Positions 25,286-34,349 of a DNA stretch of 64,000 bases are shown piece by piece; within the stretch, counting starts at the first letter, position 1, and every line of letters begins with the position of its first letter. The position numbers were made by a program, and so were the translations under genes. The stretch spans positions 2,480,001-2,544,000 of the forward strand of contig CP129491.1 in NCBI GenBank assembly GCA_030584105.1. The letters run 5' to 3'. Source of the DNA: UTCHB3 sp002050155. Lineage in GTDB: Bacteria > Bacteroidota > Ignavibacteria > Ignavibacteriales > Ignavibacteriaceae. The notes under the pieces were generated by a model. It worked only from the letters and a program-made list of their open reading frames with translations, had not been told where the DNA came from and did not search any database.

Positions 25286-27697
25286 ATGAAACATCCGGCA
25301 AAAATTTTCTTTTTTCTTCTTTTTTCACTCACTGTTGCATTTCCGCAGGGTATAGGCAGCGATTTTTTCACACGCACCGACATTGGCATGACCTCCCCGG
25401 GTGCGATGAGATATTCACTTTATGGTTACGATAATCCGGCGTTTTTATCCGCTTTTTCCGGCAACGATCTTGTTGTTTTTGGTTCTTCTCCGCTGAACGA
25501 CCCTGCATATTCCCGCTGGGGGTTCATATCCGCCTCTGAATTTGGCAGCTTTTACCTGAGCAACACAGAGCAAAATGGCAAAAAAGTTACCGACCTGGCT
25601 TACAATGTAGGCATAGGGAGCAGATCGTTCGGAATTGGCGCCGGCTACGCCCGGTCGAATGGTGACGCTGAATACTTCGGAAAAGAGTCTTCCTACTGGC
25701 AAGTGGGTGCTTTCTGGCGCCCGGGGAAATATTTATCGCTTTCGGCGCTTGGTATCTTCCCTCAAAACACTGAAAAGCAGGAATATGTATTTTCCGCGGC
25801 AGTAAGACCCTTAGGCAACGAAACCGTTGCCGGCTTCTTCGATTATATCTACACCGATAAAACCTCGCCCTTTCCAAATCGCTGGGCTGCGGGTGTCGCC
25901 ATTGAACCAATTGAAGGGTTAAGAGGTGTTTTCAGATATTTTGAAAACAAAAACATGACAGTGGGGCTTGAAATCGGGCTTGGGAAATTTTCTGTGTTCG
26001 GGCAAACCGGCATTTCAGAGAGCAGCGGATTGGCTCGGGGGATGTACGGCGTAAGGTTCGGCAGCGAAGAGAGAAACCTTCTGAAAACATTTTCTTCCGG
26101 GCAGGCGGCTTACGCTAAACTTGCCGGAGGTATGAAGTACCAAAAATATAAACTTTTCGACGGCTCCAACACGCTTTTAACCACGGTGGAAGCAATAAAC
26201 GATGTGAAAAATGACCCTAACTACAAAGGGATTATCGTTAATCTTTCGAACAGCAACATAAACCGTGAAATGATTTGGGAAATCAGAGAGCGCTTAGATG
26301 ACCTGAAAAAAGAGGGTAAAAAAGTGCTCGTTTATCTTGACGGCGGCAGCTTCGATCTCTATCACCTCGCTTCCGTTGCCGATAAAATCGTTTTGGACCC
26401 TCTTTCAAATCTTATCCTGCCGGGGTATGTTTCCACAAAAACCTATCTTAAAGGAATGTTTGATAAACTCGGAATTGGCGTTGAAGAGTGGCGCTATTTC
26501 AAGTATAAATCAGCTTACGAAACTCTGGCAAGAACAACCGGAAGTGAAGCCGACAAAGAACAACGCCAAAAACTGTTGGATGATTTTTACGCTTTGGTAA
26601 AAAGCGATGTTATTAAATCAAGAAGTTGGCTCGCTGATTCTTTCGATAAAATAGTTAACGAAAAAGTAATAGTCAGCGCACAGGATGCTATTTCGTTGGG
26701 GTTGGCAGATACCTTGGCGAGATATGATGACCTCACAAAAATTTTCAACAAAATGGTTGATCTGCCCGTTTCCGTTTCGCTTCTTAACACTTCATCAGCT
26801 CCTGAAAGAGCTGACGACCGCAGATGGGGCACGCCCGATAAAATAGCAATTATTTATGCCATCGGAGAATGTGCTATGGACGAAGGGATAACCGCACGAA
26901 AACTGATTAACGATGTTATTCATGCTGCCGGCAGAAAGGATGTGAAAGCTATTGTTCTTCGTGTGGATTCACCCGGCGGCGATGCAATGGCGTCGGACTA
27001 CATCGCCGAAGCATTGAAAAAATATGCGAAAAACAAGCCTGTTATCGTAACTCAAGGGTTGGTTGCAGGCTCCGGAGGCTATTGGCTTTCGATGTATGGC
27101 GACACAATTATCGCTGCACCAAACACTATTACCGGTTCGATCGGAGTTATTGGCGGATGGTTTTACGACAAAGGCTTTTCAGAATTAACCGGGCTTTCTG
27201 TGGATAAGGTGCAAAAAGGGGAACGAGCCGACCTGTTTTCGGGGTTAACCCTCCCACTTTTGAACATTACACTGCCTTCACGAAACCTTACGGAGGACGA
27301 ACAGGAAAAAGTTAAATCCTATTTTATAGAGGCTTACACCTCTTTCAAACAAAAAGTGGCTGAAGGAAGGCATAAAACCGTTGAGGAAATTGAAGAAGTG
27401 GCGCAGGGCAGAGTTTTTTCCGGAAGTGAAGGGCTTACTAACGGTTTGGTTGATCTGCCCGGAGGGCTTTTCGACGCTGTAAGGTTAGCCGCAGGAAAAG
27501 CCGGCGTTACTGAGTATGAAATTGTTGAATACCCGGAACAGCCGCTTTTTAATCTTTCTTCGTTATTGGGGTTGCCGACAGTTCCGTCGCTGCAAGAGTC
27601 GGCTTTGATAAAAGATATTTTATTTAAGTTGCAATTCAACGGTATGCCGATCTACTTAATTCCGGATGAATTCAGAGATTTAACGGATGGTAATTAA
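25286..27697 (+). CDS. sppA: Signal peptide peptidase SppA with barrel-like N-terminal extension
   Basis: An 803-residue protein. The signal peptide (MKHPAKIFFFLLFSLTVAF) is followed by about 260 residues of alternating beta strands rich in aromatic and Gly residues (for example SRSFGIGAGYARSNG, WQVGAFWRPGKYLSL), resembling an outer-membrane barrel of the PorV/UPF0164 kind. Then comes a complete tandem 67-kDa-type SppA. The catalytic Lys is in SVADKIVLDP (K367) and the nucleophile Ser in GLVAGSGGYW (S596), as in E. coli K209/S409. SppA cleaves signal-peptide remnants. The extension suggests attachment to, or action near, the outer membrane (inference). Much longer than E. coli SppA (about 618). 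Confidence 0.88.
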   Translation: MKHPAKIFFFLLFSLTVAFPQGIGSDFFTRTDIGMTSPGAMRYSLYGYDNPAFLSAFSGNDLVVFGSSPLNDPAYSRWGFISASEFGSFYLSNTEQNGKKVTDLAYNVGIGSRSFGIGAGYARSNGDAEYFGKESSYWQVGAFWRPGKYLSLSALGIFPQNTEKQEYVFSAAVRPLGNETVAGFFDYIYTDKTSPFPNRWAAGVAIEPIEGLRGVFRYFENKNMTVGLEIGLGKFSVFGQTGISESSGLARGMYGVRFGSEERNLLKTFSSGQAAYAKLAGGMKYQKYKLFDGSNTLLTTVEAINDVKNDPNYKGIIVNLSNSNINREMIWEIRERLDDLKKEGKKVLVYLDGGSFDLYHLASVADKIVLDPLSNLILPGYVSTKTYLKGMFDKLGIGVEEWRYFKYKSAYETLARTTGSEADKEQRQKLLDDFYALVKSDVIKSRSWLADSFDKIVNEKVIVSAQDAISLGLADTLARYDDLTKIFNKMVDLPVSVSLLNTSSAPERADDRRWGTPDKIAIIYAIGECAMDEGITARKLINDVIHAAGRKDVKAIVLRVDSPGGDAMASDYIAEALKKYAKNKPVIVTQGLVAGSGGYWLSMYGDTIIAAPNTITGSIGVIGGWFYDKGFSELTGLSVDKVQKGERADLFSGLTLPLLNITLPSRNLTEDEQEKVKSYFIEAYTSFKQKVAEGRHKTVEEIEEVAQGRVFSGSEGLTNGLVDLPGGLFDAVRLAAGKAGVTEYEIVEYPEQPLFNLSSLLGLPTVPSLQESALIKDILFKLQFNGMPIYLIPDEFRDLTDGN

Positions 27698-27780
27698 TCT
27701 TGAAAAGGCTGGCAAATCCGATTCCTGCGTGTGAACCAATTTTTTGCGGAACCAATGGTAATTAATCTAAAAAGTGCGGG
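27687..27780 (+). repeat. Duplication of the sppA 3' end across its stop codon
   Basis: ATGGTAATTAATCT, which contains the last two codons and TAA stop of sppA (27687-27700), recurs 68 bp downstream at 27755-27768. Both copies are followed by related words (GGCTGGCAAA, GTGCGGGCAAA). Confidence 0.65.
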
Positions 27781-27883
27781 CAAACTAAAAAGATAGTGTA
27801 TTGTTGCAGGCCGGTTTGCACCGTAGCAATTTTTAAGATTTAACAGAGAATAGTTATACTAAAATTAAGGTTTAAGCAAAAAA

Positions 27884-27941
27884 CAGGCGGTTGAGTTCTT
27901 ATTTGTCAAAATAACGAATAAAAACTCAGCCGCCTGATTTT
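27884..27941. terminator. Bidirectional terminator between sppA and pit
   Basis: CAGGCGGTTGAGTT (27884-27897) pairs with AACTCAGCCGCCTG (27923-27936), allowing one G-U. There are T-tracts on both sides, serving the plus-strand sppA and the minus-strand pit. The rest of the 27698-28043 gap holds only the repeat above. Confidence 0.88.
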
Positions 27942-28043
27942 TAATCAGATGAAAAACACGCCGTTTACAACTTACTATCAATGAACCCTTCCACTGAAGT
28001 AAAAGAAATGATTATGAAAATCTGTGCCGGTTTCAACCCATAA

Positions 28044-29042
28044 TCAATGAAAACGCGAAACAATCAGATAAATCACCATTGCCATACCGGCGCTAACGGG
28101 GATGGTTAGCAACCACGCCCAGAGAAGTTCGTAGGTAACTTTCCACTTAACTGCGCTGAGCCTTTTTGTTATACCCGAACCAATAATAGACCCGGTAATA
28201 GTGTGCGTTGTGCTTACAGGGATACCGAGCATTGCAGTGCCGAAGAGAGTTAAAGCACCCGTTGTTTCAGCGGTAAAACCTTCGAACGGGCGCAATTTTG
28301 TGATTTTCTGCCCCATTGTCTTAACAATTTTCCAGCCACCGGATAGTGTTCCGAGTGATATTGCACTGTAACACGCAATCACAACCCAATCAGGTATTTC
28401 AGCACCATGCGAAAGATGACCGGTAGTAATCATACCTAAATAGATAACGCCCATCATCTTCTGCGCATCGTTGGAACCATGTCCAATGGAATAAGCTGCC
28501 GAAGAAAGAAGTTGCAATTTTCGGAAAAGATGATCAACTTTTGAAGGCGCCATTTTTCGGCAGATGTACATTACCAACAGTGAAAAACCGTAAGCCGTAA
28601 CGATACCAATTAAGGGTGCAACAAAAATAAAAGCAATAATTGTTAAGACGGGTCCCCAAATAATAGCTGAAAAACCGCCCTTTATGAGTGTAGCACCAAC
28701 CAATCCGCCGATCAGTGTGTGGGAAGAGCTTGAAGGAATCCCGAACCACCAGGTCAGCAGGTTCCATGTAATAGCCGCCAGAAGCCCACTGATAATTACG
28801 GTCATATCAATCGAATTTTGTTCAATAATTCCCTTACCAATAGTGTTAGCAACATGCAGCCCAAAAAAGAAAAAAGCGGCAAAATTGAAAAGTGCCGCCC
28901 AAATTACAGCCCATCTCGGGGAAAGTACCCTCGTCGAAACAATTGTAGCTATCGAATTTGCAGCATCGTGGAACCCGTTAATAAAATCGAATATCAGCGA
29001 AAGAGCAACAACAGCCACTAACGCAATATAACCTGAATCCAT
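28044..29042 (-). CDS. pit: Inorganic phosphate transporter, PiT family
   Basis: A 332-residue inner-membrane low-affinity phosphate permease. The two inverted PiT signatures are visible: DFINGFHDAANSIATIVSTR near residue 18 and LGIPVSTTHTITGSIIGSG near residue 275. About ten hydrophobic segments with a central cytoplasmic loop (RKMAPSKVDHLFRKLQ). It starts 12 bp after the DUF47 gene stop, forming the common DUF47-pit pair. Imports phosphate coupled to cations. Confidence 0.93.
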   Translation of the reverse strand: MDSGYIALVAVVALSLIFDFINGFHDAANSIATIVSTRVLSPRWAVIWAALFNFAAFFFFGLHVANTIGKGIIEQNSIDMTVIISGLLAAITWNLLTWWFGIPSSSSHTLIGGLVGATLIKGGFSAIIWGPVLTIIAFIFVAPLIGIVTAYGFSLLVMYICRKMAPSKVDHLFRKLQLLSSAAYSIGHGSNDAQKMMGVIYLGMITTGHLSHGAEIPDWVVIACYSAISLGTLSGGWKIVKTMGQKITKLRPFEGFTAETTGALTLFGTAMLGIPVSTTHTITGSIIGSGITKRLSAVKWKVTYELLWAWLLTIPVSAGMAMVIYLIVSRFH

Positions 29043-29054
29043 TTAACCTCTTAA

Positions 29055-29675
29055 CTACGAGTTTTTAATCAGAATAGACTGAATCACATTAACGCAGGTT
29101 TGGCACTTATCGGCTGCTTTTTCCAACTGTTCCAACACTTCTTTATTTTTTATAGCATCTAAGGCGTTGGTATTGTCGTTGTGAAAAATTTTTCTGAGGG
29201 CATTTCGATAAATTGAGTCAGCTTCCGATTCAAGTTTTCTGATTTCTTCCAATCTGCTGAAATCATCGCCGTAATTTTCCATTTTGGTAATAATTTCTTT
29301 AAGAATGAGTACTTGCTTATAGACAATTTCCGCCATTTGCTGAGCGCCGTCAACTCTTTCCCTCACATTAAAAGTATCAATTCTGACCATAATCGCCAGA
29401 AGGATATCGCTGATGTCATCTAATTTTTTAATTAATGAGAAAATATCTTCTCTGTCAAAAGGTGTAATGAAGGTTTCATTCAGTCTTCTGATGGCAATAT
29501 CACCAACTTCATCACATTTTTTTTCCAACGGTTTAATCATCTTAAAAATATCAGGTTCGTATTCTTCAGAAGAGAAGAAATCAACAGAGATTTTTGCCAT
29601 TTCCTCAACAATCGAAATCATAGCGAGGAAATCATCAAAGTAAGATTCTTCTCTTGGTAAAAACTTTTTAAACAT
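29055..29675 (-). CDS. DUF47 / PhoU-like phosphate transport accessory protein
   Basis: A 206-residue all-helical, charged cytoplasmic protein of the DUF47 (TIGR00153) family. It has family-like stretches EKKCDEVGDIAIRRLNETFI and TPFDREDIFSLIKKLDDISD, which carry the acidic metal-binding residues of PhoU-like bundles. Coupled to pit immediately downstream; family members modulate the adjacent phosphate permease. A GGAAAG ribosome site precedes the ATG at 29675. Confidence 0.9.
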   Translation of the reverse strand: MFKKFLPREESYFDDFLAMISIVEEMAKISVDFFSSEEYEPDIFKMIKPLEKKCDEVGDIAIRRLNETFITPFDREDIFSLIKKLDDISDILLAIMVRIDTFNVRERVDGAQQMAEIVYKQVLILKEIITKMENYGDDFSRLEEIRKLESEADSIYRNALRKIFHNDNTNALDAIKNKEVLEQLEKAADKCQTCVNVIQSILIKNS

Positions 29676-29890
29676 TTTCTTTCCGTAAAAATAATAATTT
29701 GTCGCTTAAATTTCGGAAACTTTACCTTAAAAATAAACATTAAATTTCTCACAGTTAAAGCCCGGCAGTATATCGGCTATATAAATATATCTTATCTTAT
29801 TTAAATATATATAATGTATGTAATCGTGTGGAAATGTTGGTAACTATGTTAACATCTTATATTAAAAGAAGATAGCCCGATAAGTTATGA

Positions 29891-29919
29891 AAAAAGCCGG
29901 GTTGATAACCCGGCTTTTT
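29891..29919 (-). terminator. Terminator of dnaA, symmetrical
   Basis: A perfect 13-bp stem (AAAAAGCCGGGTT / AACCCGGCTTTTT) with a GAT loop, about 80 bp past the dnaA stop; it can work in both directions. The rest of the 29676-29999 gap is AT-rich with no gene. Confidence 0.9.
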
Positions 29920-29999
29920 CTTGTTCATTACCAACACATTGTTGAAAAGAGACGGTTTTCAACAGTTCAGTAACAATGTATCAACACTTAATTAACAAG

Positions 30000-31424
30000 T
30001 TATGAACAGAGTAACTCAATTTTATTTTGTATCTCCTCAATCATATCTTTTGTTCTTTTTTCGGTGTTAACTCTGTGTTCTGTTTCGGTAATGGCGTGAA
30101 TTACCGTTGAGTGATCCCTTCCGCCAAAATGCAAACCTATCATTTTAAGAGTTGAGTTAGTCATCATCTTGGAAAGATACATCGCTATTTGCCTGGCTTC
30201 TGCAATCTCTTTTTTTCTCGTTTTATCGCGGATTTTCTTCTCATCAATTCTCATGTGTTCGCAAACCACTTTGGTAATCACATCTATACCGATGATAACT
30301 TTTTTAGTGGTGGAGATTTCTTTCACAATTTTTTTCACCATTTCGAATGTGATGTCTTTGAATCCGAAAGAAATTTTAGCGAGCAGTTTCAGCAAAACAC
30401 CTTCAAGTTCGCGAATGTTGGAAGTGATGTGTGTTGCGATATAATCGTACATCTCGCCGGTGAGTTTAATGCCATAGTTATCAGCTTTATCGTTAAGAAT
30501 AGCCATGCGGGTTTCAAAATCGGGCGGCTGAATATCGGTGGTAAGCCCCCAGTTGAAACGGGAGATTAACCTGTCGCTGATGCCGGTTAGTTCATTTGGC
30601 GGTCGGTCGCTTGTAAGAACAATCTGTTTCCCTGCCTGATGAAGTGTGTTAAAAATGAAGAAAAACTCGTCAAGAGTTCTTTCTTTGCCCGAAAGCCCGT
30701 GAATGTCATCGATAATCAATACATCCAATTTTTTGAAACGGTTTGTAAACTCTTGTTTTTTATTATATTGAATAGACTGCACAAAATCGAGGGTGAACCT
30801 GTCGGCAGAGATGTAGTGAACTTTTTTCCGCCTGTTGTTCTGCAAAACAGCGTTACCGATCGCCTGAATCAGGTGAGTTTTGCCAAGCCCCACACCACCA
30901 TAAATAAATAAGGGGTTGAAAGAAGTGCCGCCCGGATTTTCGCCAATGGCATAAGCAGCGGCGCGGGCTAATTGGTTCGATTCACCTTTAATAAAATTTT
31001 CAAATGTATATTTCGGGTTTATGTTGCTTTCAACCGGTTCGCTGCCGTCGGCTTCATCGGTTGTTTCCTGCGACAAAGATGAAGGGTCCATCGTAATTTT
31101 TGAAGTCAATTGTGGTTCGGTTACCTCAGGCTCTTTTAATTCCTCGTTCATAACGACATATTTGATAACGCCCTGTTCCCCCAGCACTTCTTTAATGCTT
31201 TTAGCAATGAAAGAATTGTATCTTTCGGCGATCCAATCATAGAAAAAATTATTTGGCAATTGTATCGTTAAAGTATCTCCTGCCAGAGCAATCGGCTTGA
31301 TCGGAACGAACCAGGTGTTGAAGGTCATTACCGGTACAAGCGGCTTGATATTTTCGAGACATTCGTTCCAGACGCTAACCGCATCGGGAGCGGAATCTCT
31401 GAGGGCAATTTGAGAATTTACCAT
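30000..31424 (-). CDS. dnaA: Chromosomal replication initiator DnaA
   Basis: A 474-residue AAA+ initiator that binds DnaA boxes and melts oriC. Domain I (residues 1-85) starts near the N-terminus. An acidic linker (95-135) precedes the AAA+ module, with Walker A GGVGLGKT at 176-183, Walker B LIIDDIHGL, and sensor region TSDRPPNELTG. Domain IV ends with the box-recognition motif GGRDHSTVIHA. The first codon lies 3 bases from a DnaA box, suggesting autoregulation. dnaN, recF and gyrB are not next to it here. Confidence 0.98.
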   Translation of the reverse strand: MVNSQIALRDSAPDAVSVWNECLENIKPLVPVMTFNTWFVPIKPIALAGDTLTIQLPNNFFYDWIAERYNSFIAKSIKEVLGEQGVIKYVVMNEELKEPEVTEPQLTSKITMDPSSLSQETTDEADGSEPVESNINPKYTFENFIKGESNQLARAAAYAIGENPGGTSFNPLFIYGGVGLGKTHLIQAIGNAVLQNNRRKKVHYISADRFTLDFVQSIQYNKKQEFTNRFKKLDVLIIDDIHGLSGKERTLDEFFFIFNTLHQAGKQIVLTSDRPPNELTGISDRLISRFNWGLTTDIQPPDFETRMAILNDKADNYGIKLTGEMYDYIATHITSNIRELEGVLLKLLAKISFGFKDITFEMVKKIVKEISTTKKVIIGIDVITKVVCEHMRIDEKKIRDKTRKKEIAEARQIAMYLSKMMTNSTLKMIGLHFGGRDHSTVIHAITETEHRVNTEKRTKDMIEEIQNKIELLCS

Positions 31425-31760
31425 GAGTTATCCACAACTACAAATATTGATGATTCAATGAGTTACTTAAATCTGTTAATTAATAGTGAAAGTTATCAAC
31501 AATTTGTGAACAAAGTTGAAAAGTTGCTAAGTGCTTAAAATTAAACTTGTTAAAGCACCTCTCTTTTAGTTGATTAACAAGCGGTGATGTTGAAACCCCG
31601 TGAAACATTGTGAAACCCCGTGAAACTTTTTCACGGCTGAAAGTTATCCACAAATTATCAACAAAATCAAAAGAGAAATTCACAACGGAAAAATATGTGC
31701 AAAAGGGTATATCAGGCAAGTTAATTTTACTAAACATATAAGGTATTTCAAAAAATAAAA
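31425..31760. other. Probable replication origin (oriC)
   Basis: The gap between the divergent dnaA and rpmH genes. DnaA-box matches: TTATCCACA at 31428-31436 and 31644-31652, and TTATCAACA at 31493-31501 and 31655-31663. All are on the plus strand, the last two nearly adjacent. AT-rich flanks could melt. A duplicated word, GAAACCCCGTGAAAC, lies at about 31591-31631, followed by TTTTTCACGG, which can pair with the CCGTGAAA part. Position, boxes and gene context are those of a bacterial origin; the unwinding site is not resolved. Confidence 0.8.
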
Positions 31761-31764
31761 AAAG

Positions 31765-31795
31765 TTGTATAGTTCAACAAAAAGTCGTAAATTTG
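31765..31795 (+). promoter_or_regulatory. rpmH operon promoter, Bacteroidota type
   Basis: TTG at 31765-31767, 20 bases, then TAAATTTG at 31788-31795, fitting the -33/-7 consensus (TTG, TAnnTTTG), 28 bp before the rpmH start. Confidence 0.7.
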
Positions 31796-31823
31796 TGGTC
31801 TTTAATGAACAGGAGTTTTAGTA

Positions 31824-31976
31824 ATGAAAAGAACTTTCCAGCCAAGCAACAGAAAGAGAAGAAATAAGCACGGCTTCAGAGAAAGAATGAGCAGCGTAGG
31901 CGGAAGAAAAGTGCTCGCCGCTCGTCGTAAAAAAGGAAGACATAAACTGACCGTCAGCGACGAGTCCAGATTTTAA
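31824..31976 (+). CDS. rpmH: 50S ribosomal protein L34
   Basis: A 50-residue, strongly basic ribosomal protein starting MKRTFQPSNRKRRNKHGFRE and containing the family core RMSSVGGRKVLAARRKKGRH. It is slightly longer at the C-terminus than the usual 44-46 residues (ends TVSDESRF). AGGAG lies 8 bases before the ATG. First gene of the rpmH-rnpA-yidC operon. Confidence 0.97.
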   Translation: MKRTFQPSNRKRRNKHGFRERMSSVGGRKVLAARRKKGRHKLTVSDESRF

Positions 31977-31978
31977 TT

Positions 31979-32386
31979 ATGCTTTCTCTTAAAAAGAGAG
32001 AAAGGCTAAAAGGACGCAAATCCTTCGAGGAGATTTTTAACTCGGGAGAGAAGATAATCTCTTCGGATAAAAGAGTAAGGGCGATATACAGGGTCGAGAG
32101 CCCCGTTAATAAATCTTTTGTTAAGATCGGGGTTGCCGTTTCGAAGAAAGCCGGTAAAGCTGTTTTTCGAAACCGGATCAGGCGGCTGCTTCGGGAGTCA
32201 TACAGGTTAAATAAATCGGAGATTACCGAGCACCTGCCGGAAGAACTTGGGCTTTCTATATTGCTCTCTCCTTACTCTTTTCTTGATGAAGGAAAAAAAT
32301 ACAGGCTGTCATATTTTTCAGAAAGTGTTGTTGAAATTCTTCAAAAGATCAGAAACAGCGTTAACCCGGATGTTAATGGGTCTTGA
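31979..32386 (+). CDS. rnpA: Ribonuclease P protein component
   Basis: A 135-residue basic protein that assists the RNase P RNA in tRNA 5' maturation. It starts 2 bp after the rpmH stop. The RNR signature is RNRIRRLLRESYR in the middle, preceded by KIGVAVSKKAGKAVFR. Full length. The yidD gene that often follows rnpA is missing: only 72 bp separate rnpA from yidC. Confidence 0.95.
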   Translation: MLSLKKRERLKGRKSFEEIFNSGEKIISSDKRVRAIYRVESPVNKSFVKIGVAVSKKAGKAVFRNRIRRLLRESYRLNKSEITEHLPEELGLSILLSPYSFLDEGKKYRLSYFSESVVEILQKIRNSVNPDVNGS

Positions 32387-32458
32387 ACCTGCGGGTTGCG
32401 TATTTTTCCCACCGGAAACACATTTCGTATCAGTGAACTTTAATTTTTAGGAAATTTA

Positions 32459-34321
32459 ATGGACAGACAAGCGACAATCGGTTTCATTTTGATTGGCTTG
32501 ATTTTAATGGTGTGGCTTTATATGTCGGCTCCCGAACAGAAGCCGCCGGTAAAGAAAAACGATAAAGATACAGTAAAGGTGATTGATTCTGCCAAAGCAG
32601 CAGAAAAAGCGGCTGATTCTCTCCCTAAACCCGATACTGCACTCGCTAAACAACCTCAGGGTGATGCTCCCGTCCTTTTCAGGAGTGACTCTCTGAGTGA
32701 AAAAAGATTCACCGTCGAAAACGACCTCGCACTGATGGAGTTCACCACTAAGGGTGGCATCCTGAAGAAAATTTATCTGAAAGACTATAACAACTGGTTT
32801 GCAGATACACTTCCTAAAAATGCTCCACTTACACAAAGAGTTGTTCAGCTCTTGGACACTGTTAAAGGAAGCGGGCTTGCCCTCGAGTTTGTAACCCGGT
32901 CGGGAGAGAAGATTTCTTCCAAAAATATCGTTTTTTCAACCTCTGCAGATAAACAATCGTATAAATTAACGGGAAAAGACTCGTTGGTGGTTGACTTTAC
33001 AACAGCCCCCGACAGCACAGGCGCAACCTTTGGATTCAGATATATTATATATGGGGACAGATACGATATGAATCTGCGGCTGAATATGCACAATTTTAAG
33101 GATGTGATTGCGCGGAATCAGTATCAACTTGCCTGGAGGAACGGGCTTAACCACATCGAGCAATATACCAATGATGACGCTAACTACTCTAACGCTTCTG
33201 TCTATTTTGGCGATGAAAGGGTTGTGTTCAACTCTGAAACAGGGAAAGAGGAAAAAAGCGGTACCGTTAACTGGTTTTCGGTTAAAAGCAAATATTTTAC
33301 CACAGTGCTTGTTCCGCAAAAACCACAGAACACCGAAGGGTTTGAACTATCTGCTACTCACTATCCGGTGAAAGAAGCCATCTGGAAAGTTTTCGACGCC
33401 GTAGTGAAGTTCAAATATTCCGGTGAAAATGATATTTCCGACGATTTTATGTTCTTCGTGGGGCCAGCTGATTATAAAATTTTGAAAGATCACGGCAACC
33501 ACCTGACTGAAATTGTGGATTTCGGCAGCTTTTTTGGCATCAGGTTTTTAGTAAGACCAATAGCCGAGTATTTCCTTCTGCCGCTGTTTGTTTTTCTCTA
33601 TTCCTTTATTCATAACTACGGGATAGTGATAATAATCTTTTCGTTGATTATCAAGGTTATTCTTCACCCGTTCACGCGCAAAACTTATGCATCGATGAAA
33701 AAGATGCAACTTCTGCAGCCGAAGATCAAGGAACTGAAAGAAAAATACAAAGATGACCCACAGAAGCAACAAAAAGAAACGATGGCTCTTTATTCAACCT
33801 ACGGAGTAAACCCTGCCGGCGGTTGTCTTCCGATGTTGCTTCAGATGCCGGTTTTTATCGCTCTGTTCGGAACTTTTCAGACAGCAATACAGTTGCGCGG
33901 CGAAGGCTTTGTCTGGTGGATAACTGATCTTTCAAGACCGGATGTTCTGTTTTCGTTGCCGTTTACCATTCCGCTTTTTGGAGTTCACGAGGTATCCGGG
34001 TTGGCTTTGCTGATGGGTGTTACTACTTTTCTGCAGCAAAAAATGACCACGAGCGACCCTTCACAAAAGGCGCTTGTTTATATTATGCCTGTTTTCCTTA
34101 CGATTCTTTTTATGACTTTCCCCTCGGGGTTGAACCTTTACTATTTTATGTTCAACCTCTTTTCCATAGCGCAGCAGCAATATGTGAACAAGTTCGGGAA
34201 GAAGGTAGAATTAGTGCCCATACCGCCGAACCAGAGGAAAAAGGGCTTTATGTCGCGTCTTAGTGAAGCCGCTGAAAAAAGTGCACAAATGCAACAAGCT
34301 CAAAAGAAAAAGAAAAGATAA
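32459..34321 (+). CDS. yidC: Membrane protein insertase YidC
   Basis: A 620-residue Gram-negative type insertase, working alone or with SecYEG. N-terminal signal-anchor (MDRQATIGFILIGLILMVWL), then an Ala/Lys/Asp-rich linker and a large periplasmic beta-sandwich (about 70-340). The conserved core follows from about 365 (YSFIHNYGIVIIIFSLIIKV, containing the amphipathic region before HPFTRKTYASMKKMQLLQPK), with GCLPMLLQMPVFIALF and a C-terminal helix pair. Basic C-tail ending in KKKKR. Confidence 0.96.
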   Translation: MDRQATIGFILIGLILMVWLYMSAPEQKPPVKKNDKDTVKVIDSAKAAEKAADSLPKPDTALAKQPQGDAPVLFRSDSLSEKRFTVENDLALMEFTTKGGILKKIYLKDYNNWFADTLPKNAPLTQRVVQLLDTVKGSGLALEFVTRSGEKISSKNIVFSTSADKQSYKLTGKDSLVVDFTTAPDSTGATFGFRYIIYGDRYDMNLRLNMHNFKDVIARNQYQLAWRNGLNHIEQYTNDDANYSNASVYFGDERVVFNSETGKEEKSGTVNWFSVKSKYFTTVLVPQKPQNTEGFELSATHYPVKEAIWKVFDAVVKFKYSGENDISDDFMFFVGPADYKILKDHGNHLTEIVDFGSFFGIRFLVRPIAEYFLLPLFVFLYSFIHNYGIVIIIFSLIIKVILHPFTRKTYASMKKMQLLQPKIKELKEKYKDDPQKQQKETMALYSTYGVNPAGGCLPMLLQMPVFIALFGTFQTAIQLRGEGFVWWITDLSRPDVLFSLPFTIPLFGVHEVSGLALLMGVTTFLQQKMTTSDPSQKALVYIMPVFLTILFMTFPSGLNLYYFMFNLFSIAQQQYVNKFGKKVELVPIPPNQRKKGFMSRLSEAAEKSAQMQQAQKKKKR

Positions 34322-34349
34322 AAGCTTCTTTAACCGAAGCAAATATCGC

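Noticed and set aside
32247..32450. A plus-strand frame overlapping rnpA that ends near a Cys-containing PAGCVFFPPETH stretch, considered as a yidD remnant.
   Set aside because: The YidD core motif (CRFxPTCSxYA) is not present and the frame is mostly an rnpA shadow.
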